Shown piece by piece: positions 26,225 through 34,488 of a DNA stretch of 64,000 nucleotides. The notes under the pieces were generated by a model, which was not told the DNA's origin, did not search any database, and saw only the letters and a list, made by a program, of their open reading frames with translations. The DNA comes from Mycobacterium lacus (GTDB taxonomy: Bacteria; Actinomycetota; Actinomycetes; Mycobacteriales; Mycobacteriaceae), in NCBI RefSeq assembly GCF_010731535.1, contig NZ_AP022581.1:4721952-4785951 (forward strand), written 5' to 3'. How positions within the stretch are numbered: the stretch's first letter is position 1; each line of letters starts with the position of its first letter. The position numbers were made by a program, and so were the translations under genes.

Positions 26225-27135
26225 GCCGAACCTTCCGGTCGCTCGAACTTCTCGCGACGCCCCAAGCGGCGCAACCGAATCCACTCCAACAGGCCCCGCG
26301 GGTCGCGGCGCGTGACCAGGAAGAACCAGCCGAACCTAACCCACTCCTGCGGCAGCAGCTTGCGCAGGCCCGGTTGCGACAACACGTAGCCGCGGTTGCG
26401 GTAGGTGAAGAACCGCTTGGCCGGGTCGTCGGGGTATTGGGTGTGCATCCGCCCGCCCAGGATCGGCTTGAACTCCTCGGATCCGCACGGATGCAGGTAA
26501 ACCGCGGCCAGGCAGGTTCCGAACGGCAGGCCGGAGCGGACCAGCCGGCGATGCATTTCCACCTCGTCGCCGCGGATGAACAGCCGCAGGTCGGGGACGC
26601 CGATCGCTTCTAGGGTGGACGCCCGGAACAGCGCGCCGTTGAACAGCGACGCGATCCCGCGCAGCAGTTCCTGCCCCTCCTCGGTGCGCAATTCGCTTGT
26701 GCGCCTGCGCCATACCAGGCCGCGCCGCAACGGAAACGCCAGTAGCTCCGGGTCGTCGGAGTTGCAGACCATCGGTGACACTTCGGCCAGGCCGTACTTC
26801 TCGGCGCAGGCCAGCAGGGTAGCCAGCACCCGGGTGTCCTGCGGGCGCCCGTCGTCGTCGGCCAGCCATATCCAGTCGGCGCCCTGTGCCAGCGCATGCA
26901 ACATGCCGAGCGCGAAACCGCCCGCGCCGCCCAGGTTTCGGCGAGAGGCCAAATAGGTCGTCGAAATCGGCTGGCCGGCGACCAGATCGCGGGCCCGGCT
27001 GTTCTCGGGGCCGTCATTGTCGACCAGGATCAGGTGGTCGGGTGGCCGGGTTTGGGTGCTCAGCGCGTCGAGCGACTTGGCCAGCTCGTCGGGTCGCCGG
27101 TGGGTGACCACGACGGCGACGACGGATTCACTCAT
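26221..27135 (-). CDS. glfT1: Galactofuranosyltransferase GlfT1
   Basis: GT2 enzyme that adds the first two galactofuranose residues to the decaprenyl-diphosphate-GlcNAc-rhamnose primer, using UDP-galactofuranose at the inner membrane face. 304 residues, equal to Mtb Rv3782. GT-A features: VVVTHRRPDELAKSL at the N-terminus, NLGGAGGFALGM, and the metal-binding DDD at 93-95 (WLADDDGRPQD). The start MSESVVAVV overlaps the upstream ATPase gene by 8 nt, indicating coupled translation; longer readings upstream are not homologous. Confidence 0.95.
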   Translation of the reverse strand: MSESVVAVVVTHRRPDELAKSLDALSTQTRPPDHLILVDNDGPENSRARDLVAGQPISTTYLASRRNLGGAGGFALGMLHALAQGADWIWLADDDGRPQDTRVLATLLACAEKYGLAEVSPMVCNSDDPELLAFPLRRGLVWRRRTSELRTEEGQELLRGIASLFNGALFRASTLEAIGVPDLRLFIRGDEVEMHRRLVRSGLPFGTCLAAVYLHPCGSEEFKPILGGRMHTQYPDDPAKRFFTYRNRGYVLSQPGLRKLLPQEWVRFGWFFLVTRRDPRGLLEWIRLRRLGRREKFERPEGSA

Positions 27136-27955
27136 CGCCCGAGGCTTGTTGCGCGAGCGGCTTGGAAGCGGCCGTCTCTTCCAGCACTTCGCGCACATGC
27201 CGGGCGGCGTCCTCACCCTCGTAGGCGCGCACCACGTCTTCGATGCCGCCGGTGAGCCTGATGACGCCGTGGTCGATCCACATCGCGGTCTTGCACAACC
27301 GGGCCAGAAATTCGTTGGAATGGCTGGCGAACACGAGGATTCCGGAACGCTCGACCAAGCCCTGCAGCCGGGACTGGGCCTTCTTCAGAAAGTCGGCATC
27401 CACGGCGCCGATGCCTTCGTCGAGTAGCAGGATCTCGGGGTCGATGCTGGTGACCACACCCATCGCCAGCCGGACCCGCATGCCGGTGGAATAGGTGCGC
27501 AGCGGCATCGACAGGTAGTCGCCCAGCTCGGTGAACTCGGCGATCTCGTCCACCTTGGTCAGCATCTGCTTGCGGGTCTGTCCCAGGAACAAGCCGCGGA
27601 TGATGATGTTCTCGTAGCCGGAGATCTCGGGGTCCATGCCGATCCCCAGATCGAACACCGGCGCGACCCGGCCGGTGACCTTCGCCCAGCCGCGGGTCGG
27701 CTCGTAGATGCCCGAAAGTAGGCGCAGCAGAGTCGATTTCCCGGCGCCGTTGTGCCCGACGAGACCAACCCGGTCGCCGAGCTCCAGCGACATGGTGATG
27801 TCCCGCAGTGCCTCGATGACGACCACGTTGGAATTGTTCCGGCCGATCGTGCCGCCCGCCTTGCCCAAGAAGGCCTTCTTCAGCGAACGTGACTTGGCGT
27901 CGAAGATGGGAAATTCCACCCACGCGTCACGCGTCTCGATGTGCGGGCCGGACAC
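27128..27955 (-). CDS. rfbE: Galactan ABC exporter ATPase (Wzt/RfbE, Rv3781-like)
   Basis: ATP-binding subunit of the polysaccharide exporter whose permease lies downstream. 275 residues. Walker A GHNGAGKST (67-75), signature-like TYSTGMRVRLAMG, and Walker B EILLLDEGIGAVD are all present. No carbohydrate-binding C-terminal extension is seen, unlike some Wzt proteins. It starts with GTG, 3 bp after the bpa stop, so bpa-rfbE-glfT1-rfbD reads as one operon. Confidence 0.94.
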   Translation of the reverse strand: MSGPHIETRDAWVEFPIFDAKSRSLKKAFLGKAGGTIGRNNSNVVVIEALRDITMSLELGDRVGLVGHNGAGKSTLLRLLSGIYEPTRGWAKVTGRVAPVFDLGIGMDPEISGYENIIIRGLFLGQTRKQMLTKVDEIAEFTELGDYLSMPLRTYSTGMRVRLAMGVVTSIDPEILLLDEGIGAVDADFLKKAQSRLQGLVERSGILVFASHSNEFLARLCKTAMWIDHGVIRLTGGIEDVVRAYEGEDAARHVREVLEETAASKPLAQQASGDE

Positions 27956-27958
27956 TGT

Positions 27959-28486
27959 TTACAGGTACTGTCCGGTGCCGTGACCATGGGCTTGGCTCGC
28001 TTTACCCAGTCCCGGCGGTAGCGCGCCGTGGCGCATCTGCTCCAGCTGCGCGCGGGCCGCCATCTGCTGCGCGAACAGAGCGGTCTGGATGCCATGGAAC
28101 AGCCCCTCGAGCCAGCCGACCAGCTGGGCCTGGGCGATGCGCAGCTCGGCGTCCGACGGCGCGGCATCCTCGTTGAACGGCAGGGTGAGCCGATCCAATT
28201 CCTCACGAAGTTCCGGTGCCAGGCCGTCCTCCAGCTCCCGGATGCTGGTCGCGTGGATCTCGCGCAGCCGGTTGCGGCTGGCCTCGTCGAGCGGTGCGGC
28301 GCGCACCTCCTCGAGCAGCTGCTTGATCATCGTGCCGATTCGCATCACCTTCGCGGGCTGCTCGACCAGGTCGGTCAGGGAGCGTTCATCGGAGTCTTCG
28401 TCCTGTACCGCTATCAGCCCGGGATCGACGCCGCCGATGACCTCGATGTCGTCATCGTCGTTGCCGGTACTCAAACCAATCACCAT
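27959..28486 (-). CDS. bpa: Bacterial proteasome activator Bpa/PafE
   Basis: ATP-independent ring-forming activator of the 20S proteasome. The protein is all-helical (KVMRIGTMIKQLLEEVRAAP, RIAQAQLVGWLEGLFHGIQT) and ends in GQYL, the C-terminal motif that docks into the proteasome alpha-ring and opens the gate. 175 residues from the ATG (MVIGLSTGND); Mtb Rv3780 is 174. AGAAGG lies about 11 nt upstream of this ATG; a GTG four codons earlier has no usable spacing. It sits at the head of the galactan-export operon, as in Mtb. Confidence 0.95.
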   Translation of the reverse strand: MVIGLSTGNDDDDIEVIGGVDPGLIAVQDEDSDERSLTDLVEQPAKVMRIGTMIKQLLEEVRAAPLDEASRNRLREIHATSIRELEDGLAPELREELDRLTLPFNEDAAPSDAELRIAQAQLVGWLEGLFHGIQTALFAQQMAARAQLEQMRHGALPPGLGKASQAHGHGTGQYL

Positions 28487-28536
28487 CCTCTTACACACCT
28501 TCTAGGAGTGGGCCCCGTCTTGGGGCGCGTCGTTGC

Positions 28537-28566
28537 GCTATTTCTCGCTATTTCCCGCTATTTCCC
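28537..28566. repeat. Three tandem 10-bp units at the end of the Rv3779-like gene
   Basis: GCTATTTCTC followed by two copies of GCTATTTCCC. On the minus strand each unit reads GGGAAATAGC or GAGAAATAGC and contains TAG. Because the unit is 10 nt, the three TAGs fall in three different frames. The first is the stop codon of the gene. Confidence 0.75.
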
Positions 28567-30645
28567 GCGCCATTCGTAGATCCGGGCCCCGCCATTGTCG
28601 TAGATCTTCGCCCACGACTTCGATTTCTCCAGCGAGACTAGTCCGTCGGGGGCCACGAACCCCCGCACGATCGGCAGGCTGGTCAGGATGTAGCGGATGT
28701 TGAGGACCTTCACGGACTCGACAACACGCGGGTCGTCGGTGCCGTTGCGGGCATAGGCCCAGAAGATGAAGCGGTGGTAGCCCGGACCCATCTGTACCGG
28801 GTAGTCGTAGTGCGTCCAGAGTGGGTGCAGCCCGGCAACCGCATACATCCATGCGGTGCCGTCGGTATTGCCGTTTCCGATCAGGGTGTCGCGGGCCCCG
28901 GGCAGTTTCGCCAGGTAGGCCATGGCGTCCAGGTCTTTCTGGTCGACCATCACCGAGTCGTATTTGTCGCCGAACAGGAACCGGTGCCGTGGAAAGTAGT
29001 GCCATGCACTCACCACGGTGGCCGCCACCAACAGCGCCGCTGTGATCGGGGCCCAGGTCGATGGCGATGACCCGCTACGCCCGGCTTCGCCGCGCTGGCG
29101 ATCATCACCGGCGCGTGCGGGCACCGGTCTGAAACGGTGCGGGAGTCGTTTGGCCAGGGCCACCACCAGCATGACCGCCGTGAACAATCCCACACCCGCC
29201 ATCGGCACCAGCAGCAGCGTCGTGGCCGCGGCGATGCGGCGCGGATCTTTGTAGAAGAACTCGCCGAATGTCCCGGCCAGCGCCCCGATGGGCCCGCCCA
29301 GCGGCGTTCCGGCGTCGACGTTCGCCACGATGAGCAGCAGCCAAACCGCCAGCGGCCACCAGATCTTTGTGACCAGGAAGATGAACCCGCCAAAGGCGGC
29401 CAGCACGATCAGCGCGTACTGGACCGGGAAGTCATTGAGGTGTCGGGAGTGCTGAAACACGGCGTCGAAGACGCCACGCTTCTTGCTGAGGTAGGTGAGG
29501 AAGGAGTGTCCGGCGATGATGTCTTCCTGTTGGGTGACGCTGAGAAACTGTGGCAGCAGGATCAGCCCGGCCGTCACGGCGACGCCGGCCAGCGTCAACA
29601 GGTCGGCGAGCCGGCCTCGCACGGGATGCCACAGCGCCTCGAAAGCCCACCAGGCTCCCACCAGCAGCACGACGACGACCCCTCCGGTGATGTGCACCGA
29701 AAAGACCCCGACCAACGCGAGCACGGCCATCGGGATGCGGTCTCGGTGTTGCAACGTCGAGGCGATCAGCAGCATCGCCGGCGCCGCGATGCCGTAGGCG
29801 ACCAGATTGGGCATCGCGGCGGTGTCGAACTCGACGTAGGGCACCGCGGTGAACGAGGCCGACAGCGCCGCCGCGGTGGCCGACGCCCCGGCGGTCCGCC
29901 ATTCTGCGGAGGCCGGCAATGCCGAGCCGAACGGCGAGGCTGAGGTGCGGGCACCTCCCGCTTGCGGGGGAGCCGACCAATATGGCCCCGCGTGGGTGCG
30001 CAGCGCGCGCCAGGTGAGAACGGCCGCGCTGACCGGGAACAGCCAGACCGCCGCCGCCAGCGAGCTCAGCGTGTAGCCAGTGGTGGGCGCGGCCCCGGTC
30101 AGTTGGCAGAACACCGCGACCAGGCCGTGGAATACCGAGGGATAGTACAGGGCGGCGTGTGTCTCGACGTTGCGAAGCTCGCCCATATGCGTGGACGAGG
30201 CCTGGCCGGTGTCGAGGATGAAGCGCACCGTGTTGGCGTGCCAGACCGCGTCCCAGGTGCTGGGGATGGATTGCCAGTGCGGGATGCCGGCGATGGCCGC
30301 CCAGCCGATGAGCAGGGCGCCCAGTGCCACCCCGGCCGCGACGGTGACTGCCGGCCAGCCGCTGACCGTTCGTGCTTCGGCCTCGGCGTCGCGAAAGCGG
30401 CCGAGCAGCAGCTGCAAACCCGTTGCTACTACGCAAACGATAGCCAGCGCGGCCAGCGCGGTCCAACCGTTCCAGGGGATGCCAAGCGCGCCGTAGGGGA
30501 TGATCGCCAAGGCCACGACGCCGTATGTCAGTGGCGGGCCCACCGCGATCGCGATGGGCCAACTCAGCTGCGCGATCCGCGCGACGATGGCTCCCGGTGC
30601 GATCAGCAAAATCAATGCGATCAGCGTTCCGAACCACAAGCTCAC
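28558..30645 (-). CDS. Rv3779-like polyprenyl-phosphomannose synthase/GT-C membrane protein
   Basis: A 695-residue multi-pass membrane protein with about 13 helices and a soluble C-terminus (GPGYHRFIFWAYARNGTDD, VLNIRYILTSLPIV). Mtb Rv3779 (666 residues) was reported as a second polyprenylphosphomannose synthase for mannoside synthesis. The start is the GTG at VSLWFGTLIALI, six nt after a -10 box CATACT, so leaderless. It is longer than Mtb because of two in-frame repeat-encoded insertions: SAPPQAGGARTSASPFGSAL near the middle and DDRQRGEAGRSGSSPS before a late helix, both in loops. Divergent from the csd-like gene. Confidence 0.85.
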   Translation of the reverse strand: MSLWFGTLIALILLIAPGAIVARIAQLSWPIAIAVGPPLTYGVVALAIIPYGALGIPWNGWTALAALAIVCVVATGLQLLLGRFRDAEAEARTVSGWPAVTVAAGVALGALLIGWAAIAGIPHWQSIPSTWDAVWHANTVRFILDTGQASSTHMGELRNVETHAALYYPSVFHGLVAVFCQLTGAAPTTGYTLSSLAAAVWLFPVSAAVLTWRALRTHAGPYWSAPPQAGGARTSASPFGSALPASAEWRTAGASATAAALSASFTAVPYVEFDTAAMPNLVAYGIAAPAMLLIASTLQHRDRIPMAVLALVGVFSVHITGGVVVVLLVGAWWAFEALWHPVRGRLADLLTLAGVAVTAGLILLPQFLSVTQQEDIIAGHSFLTYLSKKRGVFDAVFQHSRHLNDFPVQYALIVLAAFGGFIFLVTKIWWPLAVWLLLIVANVDAGTPLGGPIGALAGTFGEFFYKDPRRIAAATTLLLVPMAGVGLFTAVMLVVALAKRLPHRFRPVPARAGDDRQRGEAGRSGSSPSTWAPITAALLVAATVVSAWHYFPRHRFLFGDKYDSVMVDQKDLDAMAYLAKLPGARDTLIGNGNTDGTAWMYAVAGLHPLWTHYDYPVQMGPGYHRFIFWAYARNGTDDPRVVESVKVLNIRYILTSLPIVRGFVAPDGLVSLEKSKSWAKIYDNGGARIYEWRGK
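29077..29109. repeat. Dispersed GCCGCGCTTGCGATC-type repeat, copy inside coding sequence
   Basis: CGGCTTCGCCGCGCTGGCGA followed by TCATCACC. A close relative, CGGCTCCGCCGCGCTTGCGA followed by TCGCCAC, lies in the gap at 54346-54373. In the gene it is read in frame and supplies a polar loop insertion. Confidence 0.45.
29944..29972. repeat. CCCGCTTGCGGGGG repeat inside the Rv3779-like gene
   Basis: Core CCTCCCGCTTGCGGGGGAG with an adjacent GGTGCGGGCACC. It matches the repeats at the start of aftA and embC in the opposite reading and encodes a proline/alanine/glycine loop (SAPPQAGGARTS). Confidence 0.6.
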
Positions 30646-30651
30646 TCGACT

Positions 30652-30657
30652 AGTATG
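30652..30657 (-). promoter_or_regulatory. -10 box of the Rv3779-like gene (leaderless)
   Basis: CATACT on the minus strand with 6 nt to the GTG start. Transcription would begin at or next to the start codon. Confidence 0.5.
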
Positions 30658-30758
30658 GCTGGCCGGGTGACCTGGCTCGTGAAGCCCGGCTGGAGCAGGG
30701 GCACTCACCGCTACCGTCACCAATTTGCGGAGATTGCGAAAGCTCTAAGGTGGCTGGC

Positions 30759-31955
30759 ATGGCCTATGACGTCGCCCGAGTGCGCGGACTGCATCCGTCG
30801 CTGGGTGACGGGTGGGTGCACTTCGATGCGCCAGCCGGGATGCTGATCCCCGATTCCGTCGCGACCACCGTGTCGACGGCCTTCCGCAGGTCCGGCTCGA
30901 GCACAGTGGGTGCTCACCCATCCGCGCGGCGCAGCGCGGCGGTGCTGGACGCGGCGCGCGCGGCGGTGGCCGATCTGGTCAACGCCGACCCGGGTGGCGT
31001 CGTGCTGGGCGCCGATCGCGCGGTGCTGCTGTCGTCGCTGGCCGAAGCGTCGTCGTCCCGCGCCGGCCTGGGGTACGAGGTGATCGTCAGCCGCCTAGAC
31101 GACGAGGCGAACATCGCCCCGTGGCTGCGGGCCGCGCACCGCTACGGCGCCAAGGTGAAGTGGGCCGAGGTCGACATCGAGACCGGCGAGCTGCCGACGT
31201 GGCAGTGGGAGAGCCTGATCGGCAAGTCGACCCGGCTGGTCGCCGTCACCTCGGCGTCGGGCACGCTGGGCGCGGTCACCGATCTGCGGGCGACGACCAA
31301 GCTGGTCCACGACGTGGGCGGCCTGGTGGTGGTCGATCACTCCGCCGCCGCGCCGTACCGTTTGCTGGATATCAAGGAAACCGACGCCGACGTGGTGACG
31401 GTGAACGCGGCAGGGTGGGGTGGCCCGCCGATCGGGGCGATGGTATTTCGCGATCCGGCGCTGATCAATACCTTCGGCTCGGTGTCGACGAACCCGTACG
31501 CCGCGGGCCCGGCGCGCCTCGAGGTCGGCGCGCATCAGTTCGGCCTGCTGGCCGGCGTCGTCGCCAGCGTCGAGTACCTCGCGGCACTCGACGAGTCCGC
31601 CCGCGGGAATCGACGCGAACGGTTGTCGCTGTCGATGCAGTCCGCCGGTTCCTACCTAAACCGGATCTTCGACTACCTGATGATGTCGCTGCGGTCGCTG
31701 CCCTTGGTGATGCTGATCGGCCGTCCGGAGGCGCGGATACCGGTGGTCAGCTTCGCTTTGCATGGGATACCGGCCGATCGGGTGGTGCAACGGTTGGCGG
31801 ACAACGGGATTCTGGCGATCTCCAACGCCACTTCGCGCGCGCTCGACGTGCTGGGCGTCAATGACGTCGGCGGCGCGGTCACCATCGGGCTGGCGCACTA
31901 CACGACGATGGCCGAAGTCGACCAGCTGGTGCGCGCGCTGGCGTCGCTGGGTTGA
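30759..31955 (+). CDS. Class V aminotransferase-fold protein, Rv3778c-like, lacking the usual PLP lysine
   Basis: 398 residues of the cysteine-desulfurase/SelD-like aminotransferase class V fold, same length as Mtb Rv3778c. Conserved landmarks: AHPSARRSAAVLDAARAAVA, DDEANIAPWLRAA, and the cofactor aspartate in VVVDHSAAAPYR. Where the Schiff-base lysine is expected (SAHK-G in desulfurases) it reads NAAGWGGPP at 216-224, with no lysine. The protein may therefore bind PLP differently or be non-catalytic. The ATG has AAGG a few nt upstream; the earlier GTG lies too close to it. Divergent from the Rv3779-like gene. Confidence 0.8.
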   Translation: MAYDVARVRGLHPSLGDGWVHFDAPAGMLIPDSVATTVSTAFRRSGSSTVGAHPSARRSAAVLDAARAAVADLVNADPGGVVLGADRAVLLSSLAEASSSRAGLGYEVIVSRLDDEANIAPWLRAAHRYGAKVKWAEVDIETGELPTWQWESLIGKSTRLVAVTSASGTLGAVTDLRATTKLVHDVGGLVVVDHSAAAPYRLLDIKETDADVVTVNAAGWGGPPIGAMVFRDPALINTFGSVSTNPYAAGPARLEVGAHQFGLLAGVVASVEYLAALDESARGNRRERLSLSMQSAGSYLNRIFDYLMMSLRSLPLVMLIGRPEARIPVVSFALHGIPADRVVQRLADNGILAISNATSRALDVLGVNDVGGAVTIGLAHYTTMAEVDQLVRALASLG

Positions 31956-31958
31956 TCG

Positions 31959-32018
31959 GCGAGCAGACGCGGAATCGCATAATTGCTAGGGATTTCATGC
32001 GATTCCGCGTCTGCTCGC
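31959..32018. terminator. Bidirectional TRIT-like terminator
   Basis: Two perfect 22-bp arms beginning GCGAGCAGACGCGGAATCGC with a 16-nt loop (31981-31996). It fills the gap between the convergent aminotransferase-like and quinone-reductase genes, starting 3 bp after one stop and ending 3 bp before the other. This is the textbook location for such elements. Confidence 0.85.
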
Positions 32019-32021
32019 GCT

Positions 32022-33005
32022 CTAGGACGCGACAGTCAGCACGATCTTGCCGGCCACCTTCCCCGACACCAGCAGCCGGTGCGCGTCGGCCGCTTGTTGC
32101 ACGGGCATCCGCGCGCCGATGATCGGGCGGACCCGCCCGTCGGCAAACATCGGCCAGACCGAGGCCGTCACCGCCTCGACGATGGCGCCCTTGCCGTTCG
32201 CGCCGCTCACCGGCCGCGCCCGCAGCGTGGTGCCGATCACCCGCGCCCGTTTGCCCAGTAGCTTGCCGAGGTTGAGCTCAGCCTTCACCCCGCCCTGCAT
32301 GCCGATGATGACCAGCTGCCCATCGGTGGCCAGCGCGTCGATATTGCGGTCCAGATAGACCGCACCCATGATGTCGAGGATCACGTCGGCGCCCGCGCCG
32401 CCGGTTGCTTCCTTGACGCGTGCGACGAAATCCTCGTTGCGATAGTCGATCGCGATCTGGGCACCCAGATCGCGACACAGTTGCAGCTTCTCCGGGGACC
32501 CGGCGGTGACCGCCACCCGGGCGCCCAACGCCCGCGCGACCTGGATCGCGTGGCTGCCGATGCCGCTCGCCCCGCCATGAAGCAGGACCAGCTGGCCGGC
32601 GCTCAGGTGAGCCGTCAGCACCAGGTTGGACCACACCGTGCAGGCCACCTCGGGTAGTCCGGCCGCGTCGGTGAGCTCGACACCCGTCGGAATCGGCATC
32701 AGCTGGCCGGCGGGAACGGCGACGCATTCGGCGTATCCGCCGCCGGCCAGCAAAGCGCAAACCTGCTGTCCGACAAACCATTTGGTGACATCGGCGCCAA
32801 CCGCAGAGACGACGCCGGCCACCTCCATGCCGATGATCTCGCTGGCTCCCGGTGGGGGCGGATACCTACCGGCGGCCTGCAGCACGTCGGCGCGGTTGAC
32901 GCCGGCGGCGGCGACCTTGATGAGCACCTCGCCCGGCCCGGCGGTTACGTCGGGCACTTCTTGCCATACGAGTTGTTCGGCGGATTCGGCGACGATGGCG
33001 CGCAT
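32022..33005 (-). CDS. Zinc-independent quinone oxidoreductase (Rv3777-like)
   Basis: NADPH:quinone reductase of the medium-chain dehydrogenase superfamily (PIG3/QOR type), cytosolic. 327 residues. N-terminal GroES-like domain (GVNRADVLQAAGRYPPPPGA, with no zinc ligands) and Rossmann motif LLHGGASGIGSHAIQVARAL, then a C-terminal GKIVLTV end. The ATG (MRAIVAESAEQ) matches the Mtb start; a GTG three codons earlier is possible. The gene starts 31 bp from the oppositely oriented tRNA-Ser. Confidence 0.88.
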   Translation of the reverse strand: MRAIVAESAEQLVWQEVPDVTAGPGEVLIKVAAAGVNRADVLQAAGRYPPPPGASEIIGMEVAGVVSAVGADVTKWFVGQQVCALLAGGGYAECVAVPAGQLMPIPTGVELTDAAGLPEVACTVWSNLVLTAHLSAGQLVLLHGGASGIGSHAIQVARALGARVAVTAGSPEKLQLCRDLGAQIAIDYRNEDFVARVKEATGGAGADVILDIMGAVYLDRNIDALATDGQLVIIGMQGGVKAELNLGKLLGKRARVIGTTLRARPVSGANGKGAIVEAVTASVWPMFADGRVRPIIGARMPVQQAADAHRLLVSGKVAGKIVLTVAS

Positions 33006-33036
33006 GCCGGTCACGCTACCGCTTACCCTTGTCAGC

Positions 33037-33126
33037 GGTGGCGTGGCAGAGCGGCCTAATGCACTCGCCTTGAAAGCGAGAGACGGCCAAAACCGTCCGG
33101 GGGTTCAAATCCCTCCGCCACCGCCA
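33037..33126 (+). tRNA. tRNA-Ser (UGA)
   Basis: Type II tRNA with acceptor stem GGTGGCG/CGCCACC, anticodon stem CTCGC/GCGAG and loop CTTGAAA (anticodon TGA), a long variable arm (GACGGCC...), and T loop GTTCAAATC. Discriminator G is followed by an encoded CCA. Confidence 0.95.
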
Positions 33127-33242
33127 TGTGACCGCGTTTGCCGCCTTCACAACCCCGCCCCGCGAGCGCGCGTGTTTGTACACCGACACGCCGGCACGGC
33201 TGGCATTCTGTGCACCCTCGCTGCCCGGTCGGGTGCTCGTCG

Positions 33243-34478
33243 TCAACCGGGCGGGATAGCGGCCGTGATGGTGTTCATCAAGGCGCCGTGGCGGCCGGCG
33301 TCGGGATCCCGGCCGGGCTTGCCGCTGCTGATCAATCCGGCGGCCAGCCCGCGCGCGGGGTCGGCCCACACGGCGATGTTGACCAGGCCGAGATGACCGA
33401 ACGCGGCCGGTGCGTTGCGGCCGAACGGTCCGTACCGCGTCGATCCCAGCATGAATCCGGTCCCCCAGCGAAGCGGCATCAGCCCGGTGGCGAAGTCCGG
33501 CCGCAGACGTCGGCATTCCTGCACCGCGTCGCGCAGCGTTTCCGGTCGCATGATCCGAACGCCATCGAGTTCGCCTCCGCGGCGCAGGATTTCCATGAAC
33601 CGCGACAGCTCGTTTGCGGTGGAGACGGTGTTGGACGACGGGACGACGGTGGTGAGGAAAAACGGCTCGTTCGTGTAGGGAATGACCTCGTGCACGGTTC
33701 CACCGATGGCCTTACGAAAGATCGCGGCGATCACCGGTGGCAATGGGCGACCGGTGGCGTGGCTGGGCGCGACCAGCGGGACGTCGTGTTTGGCGACGCC
33801 GTAGTTGGTCCATCGGAAGCCGAGCGGGTCGAGGATCTCGTTGGCGAGGATCTCGCGAATGTCCTTGCCGGTGGCTGCATAGACGATCTCGCGCACCAAC
33901 GGTCCCCAGGTCAGCGCGTGGTAGATGTGCACCAATCCCGGGGGGTAGATCGGCCTCAATTCGCCGAGCTTTCGTTGGGCGTACTCGTGGTCGTCCGCGC
34001 GGGTGACGTCGGGCCTGGGCCCGGTCGGGAACGGGACGCCCGCGCTGTGGGTCATCACGTGCCGGATCGTGGTGCGGTGCTTGCCGTGGCTGGTGTAGGT
34101 GGGGATGTAGTCGCAGACACGATCGTCGAGCGCGAAGTATCCCCGTTCGACGAGCATGTGGATCACGGTCGCGGTGATGGCCTTGGCCGCGGAGTACACA
34201 CAGAACGGTGTGTCCGTCGTGACCGGGATCCTTTCCGCGTCGGGATCATCGGTCGGGGCGTTGCCCCAGCCGTGGCCGATCGCGCGGTTGAGCACCACCC
34301 GCCCGCGGTGCCGGATGCACAACTGGATCGCGGGATGCATGCCGGCCGCATACCAGTGCCGTGCCGCCCGCCAGATCCGCTCGACGGCCGCGCTGTCGAT
34401 CTCGGCATGGTCTTCTTCGCCGATCGCGGTGACGGCGTCTAGGTCGGCCGGCACGCGGATCTTGCCGTCGGGGGTCAT
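33243..34478 (-). CDS. lipE: Beta-lactamase-fold esterase/hydrolase LipE
   Basis: Serine hydrolase of the class C beta-lactamase/EstB family, Rv3775-like. 411 residues. The nucleophile motif SxxK is YSAAK (S96, K99), the second catalytic region is PPGLVHIYHALTWGPL with the tyrosine, and a late HLG (FGHLGLVNIAVW) stands in for the KTG motif. No signal peptide, so probably cytosolic. Substrate unknown; likely an ester or lipid. It lies 10 bp after echA21 in the same direction. Confidence 0.88.
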   Translation of the reverse strand: MTPDGKIRVPADLDAVTAIGEEDHAEIDSAAVERIWRAARHWYAAGMHPAIQLCIRHRGRVVLNRAIGHGWGNAPTDDPDAERIPVTTDTPFCVYSAAKAITATVIHMLVERGYFALDDRVCDYIPTYTSHGKHRTTIRHVMTHSAGVPFPTGPRPDVTRADDHEYAQRKLGELRPIYPPGLVHIYHALTWGPLVREIVYAATGKDIREILANEILDPLGFRWTNYGVAKHDVPLVAPSHATGRPLPPVIAAIFRKAIGGTVHEVIPYTNEPFFLTTVVPSSNTVSTANELSRFMEILRRGGELDGVRIMRPETLRDAVQECRRLRPDFATGLMPLRWGTGFMLGSTRYGPFGRNAPAAFGHLGLVNIAVWADPARGLAAGLISSGKPGRDPDAGRHGALMNTITAAIPPG

Positions 34479-34488
34479 GGCGCCAGCT

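Noticed and set aside
31959..32018. Operator or replication-related palindrome
   Set aside because: Its location between two convergent stops and its TRIT core make a bidirectional terminator the simple explanation.
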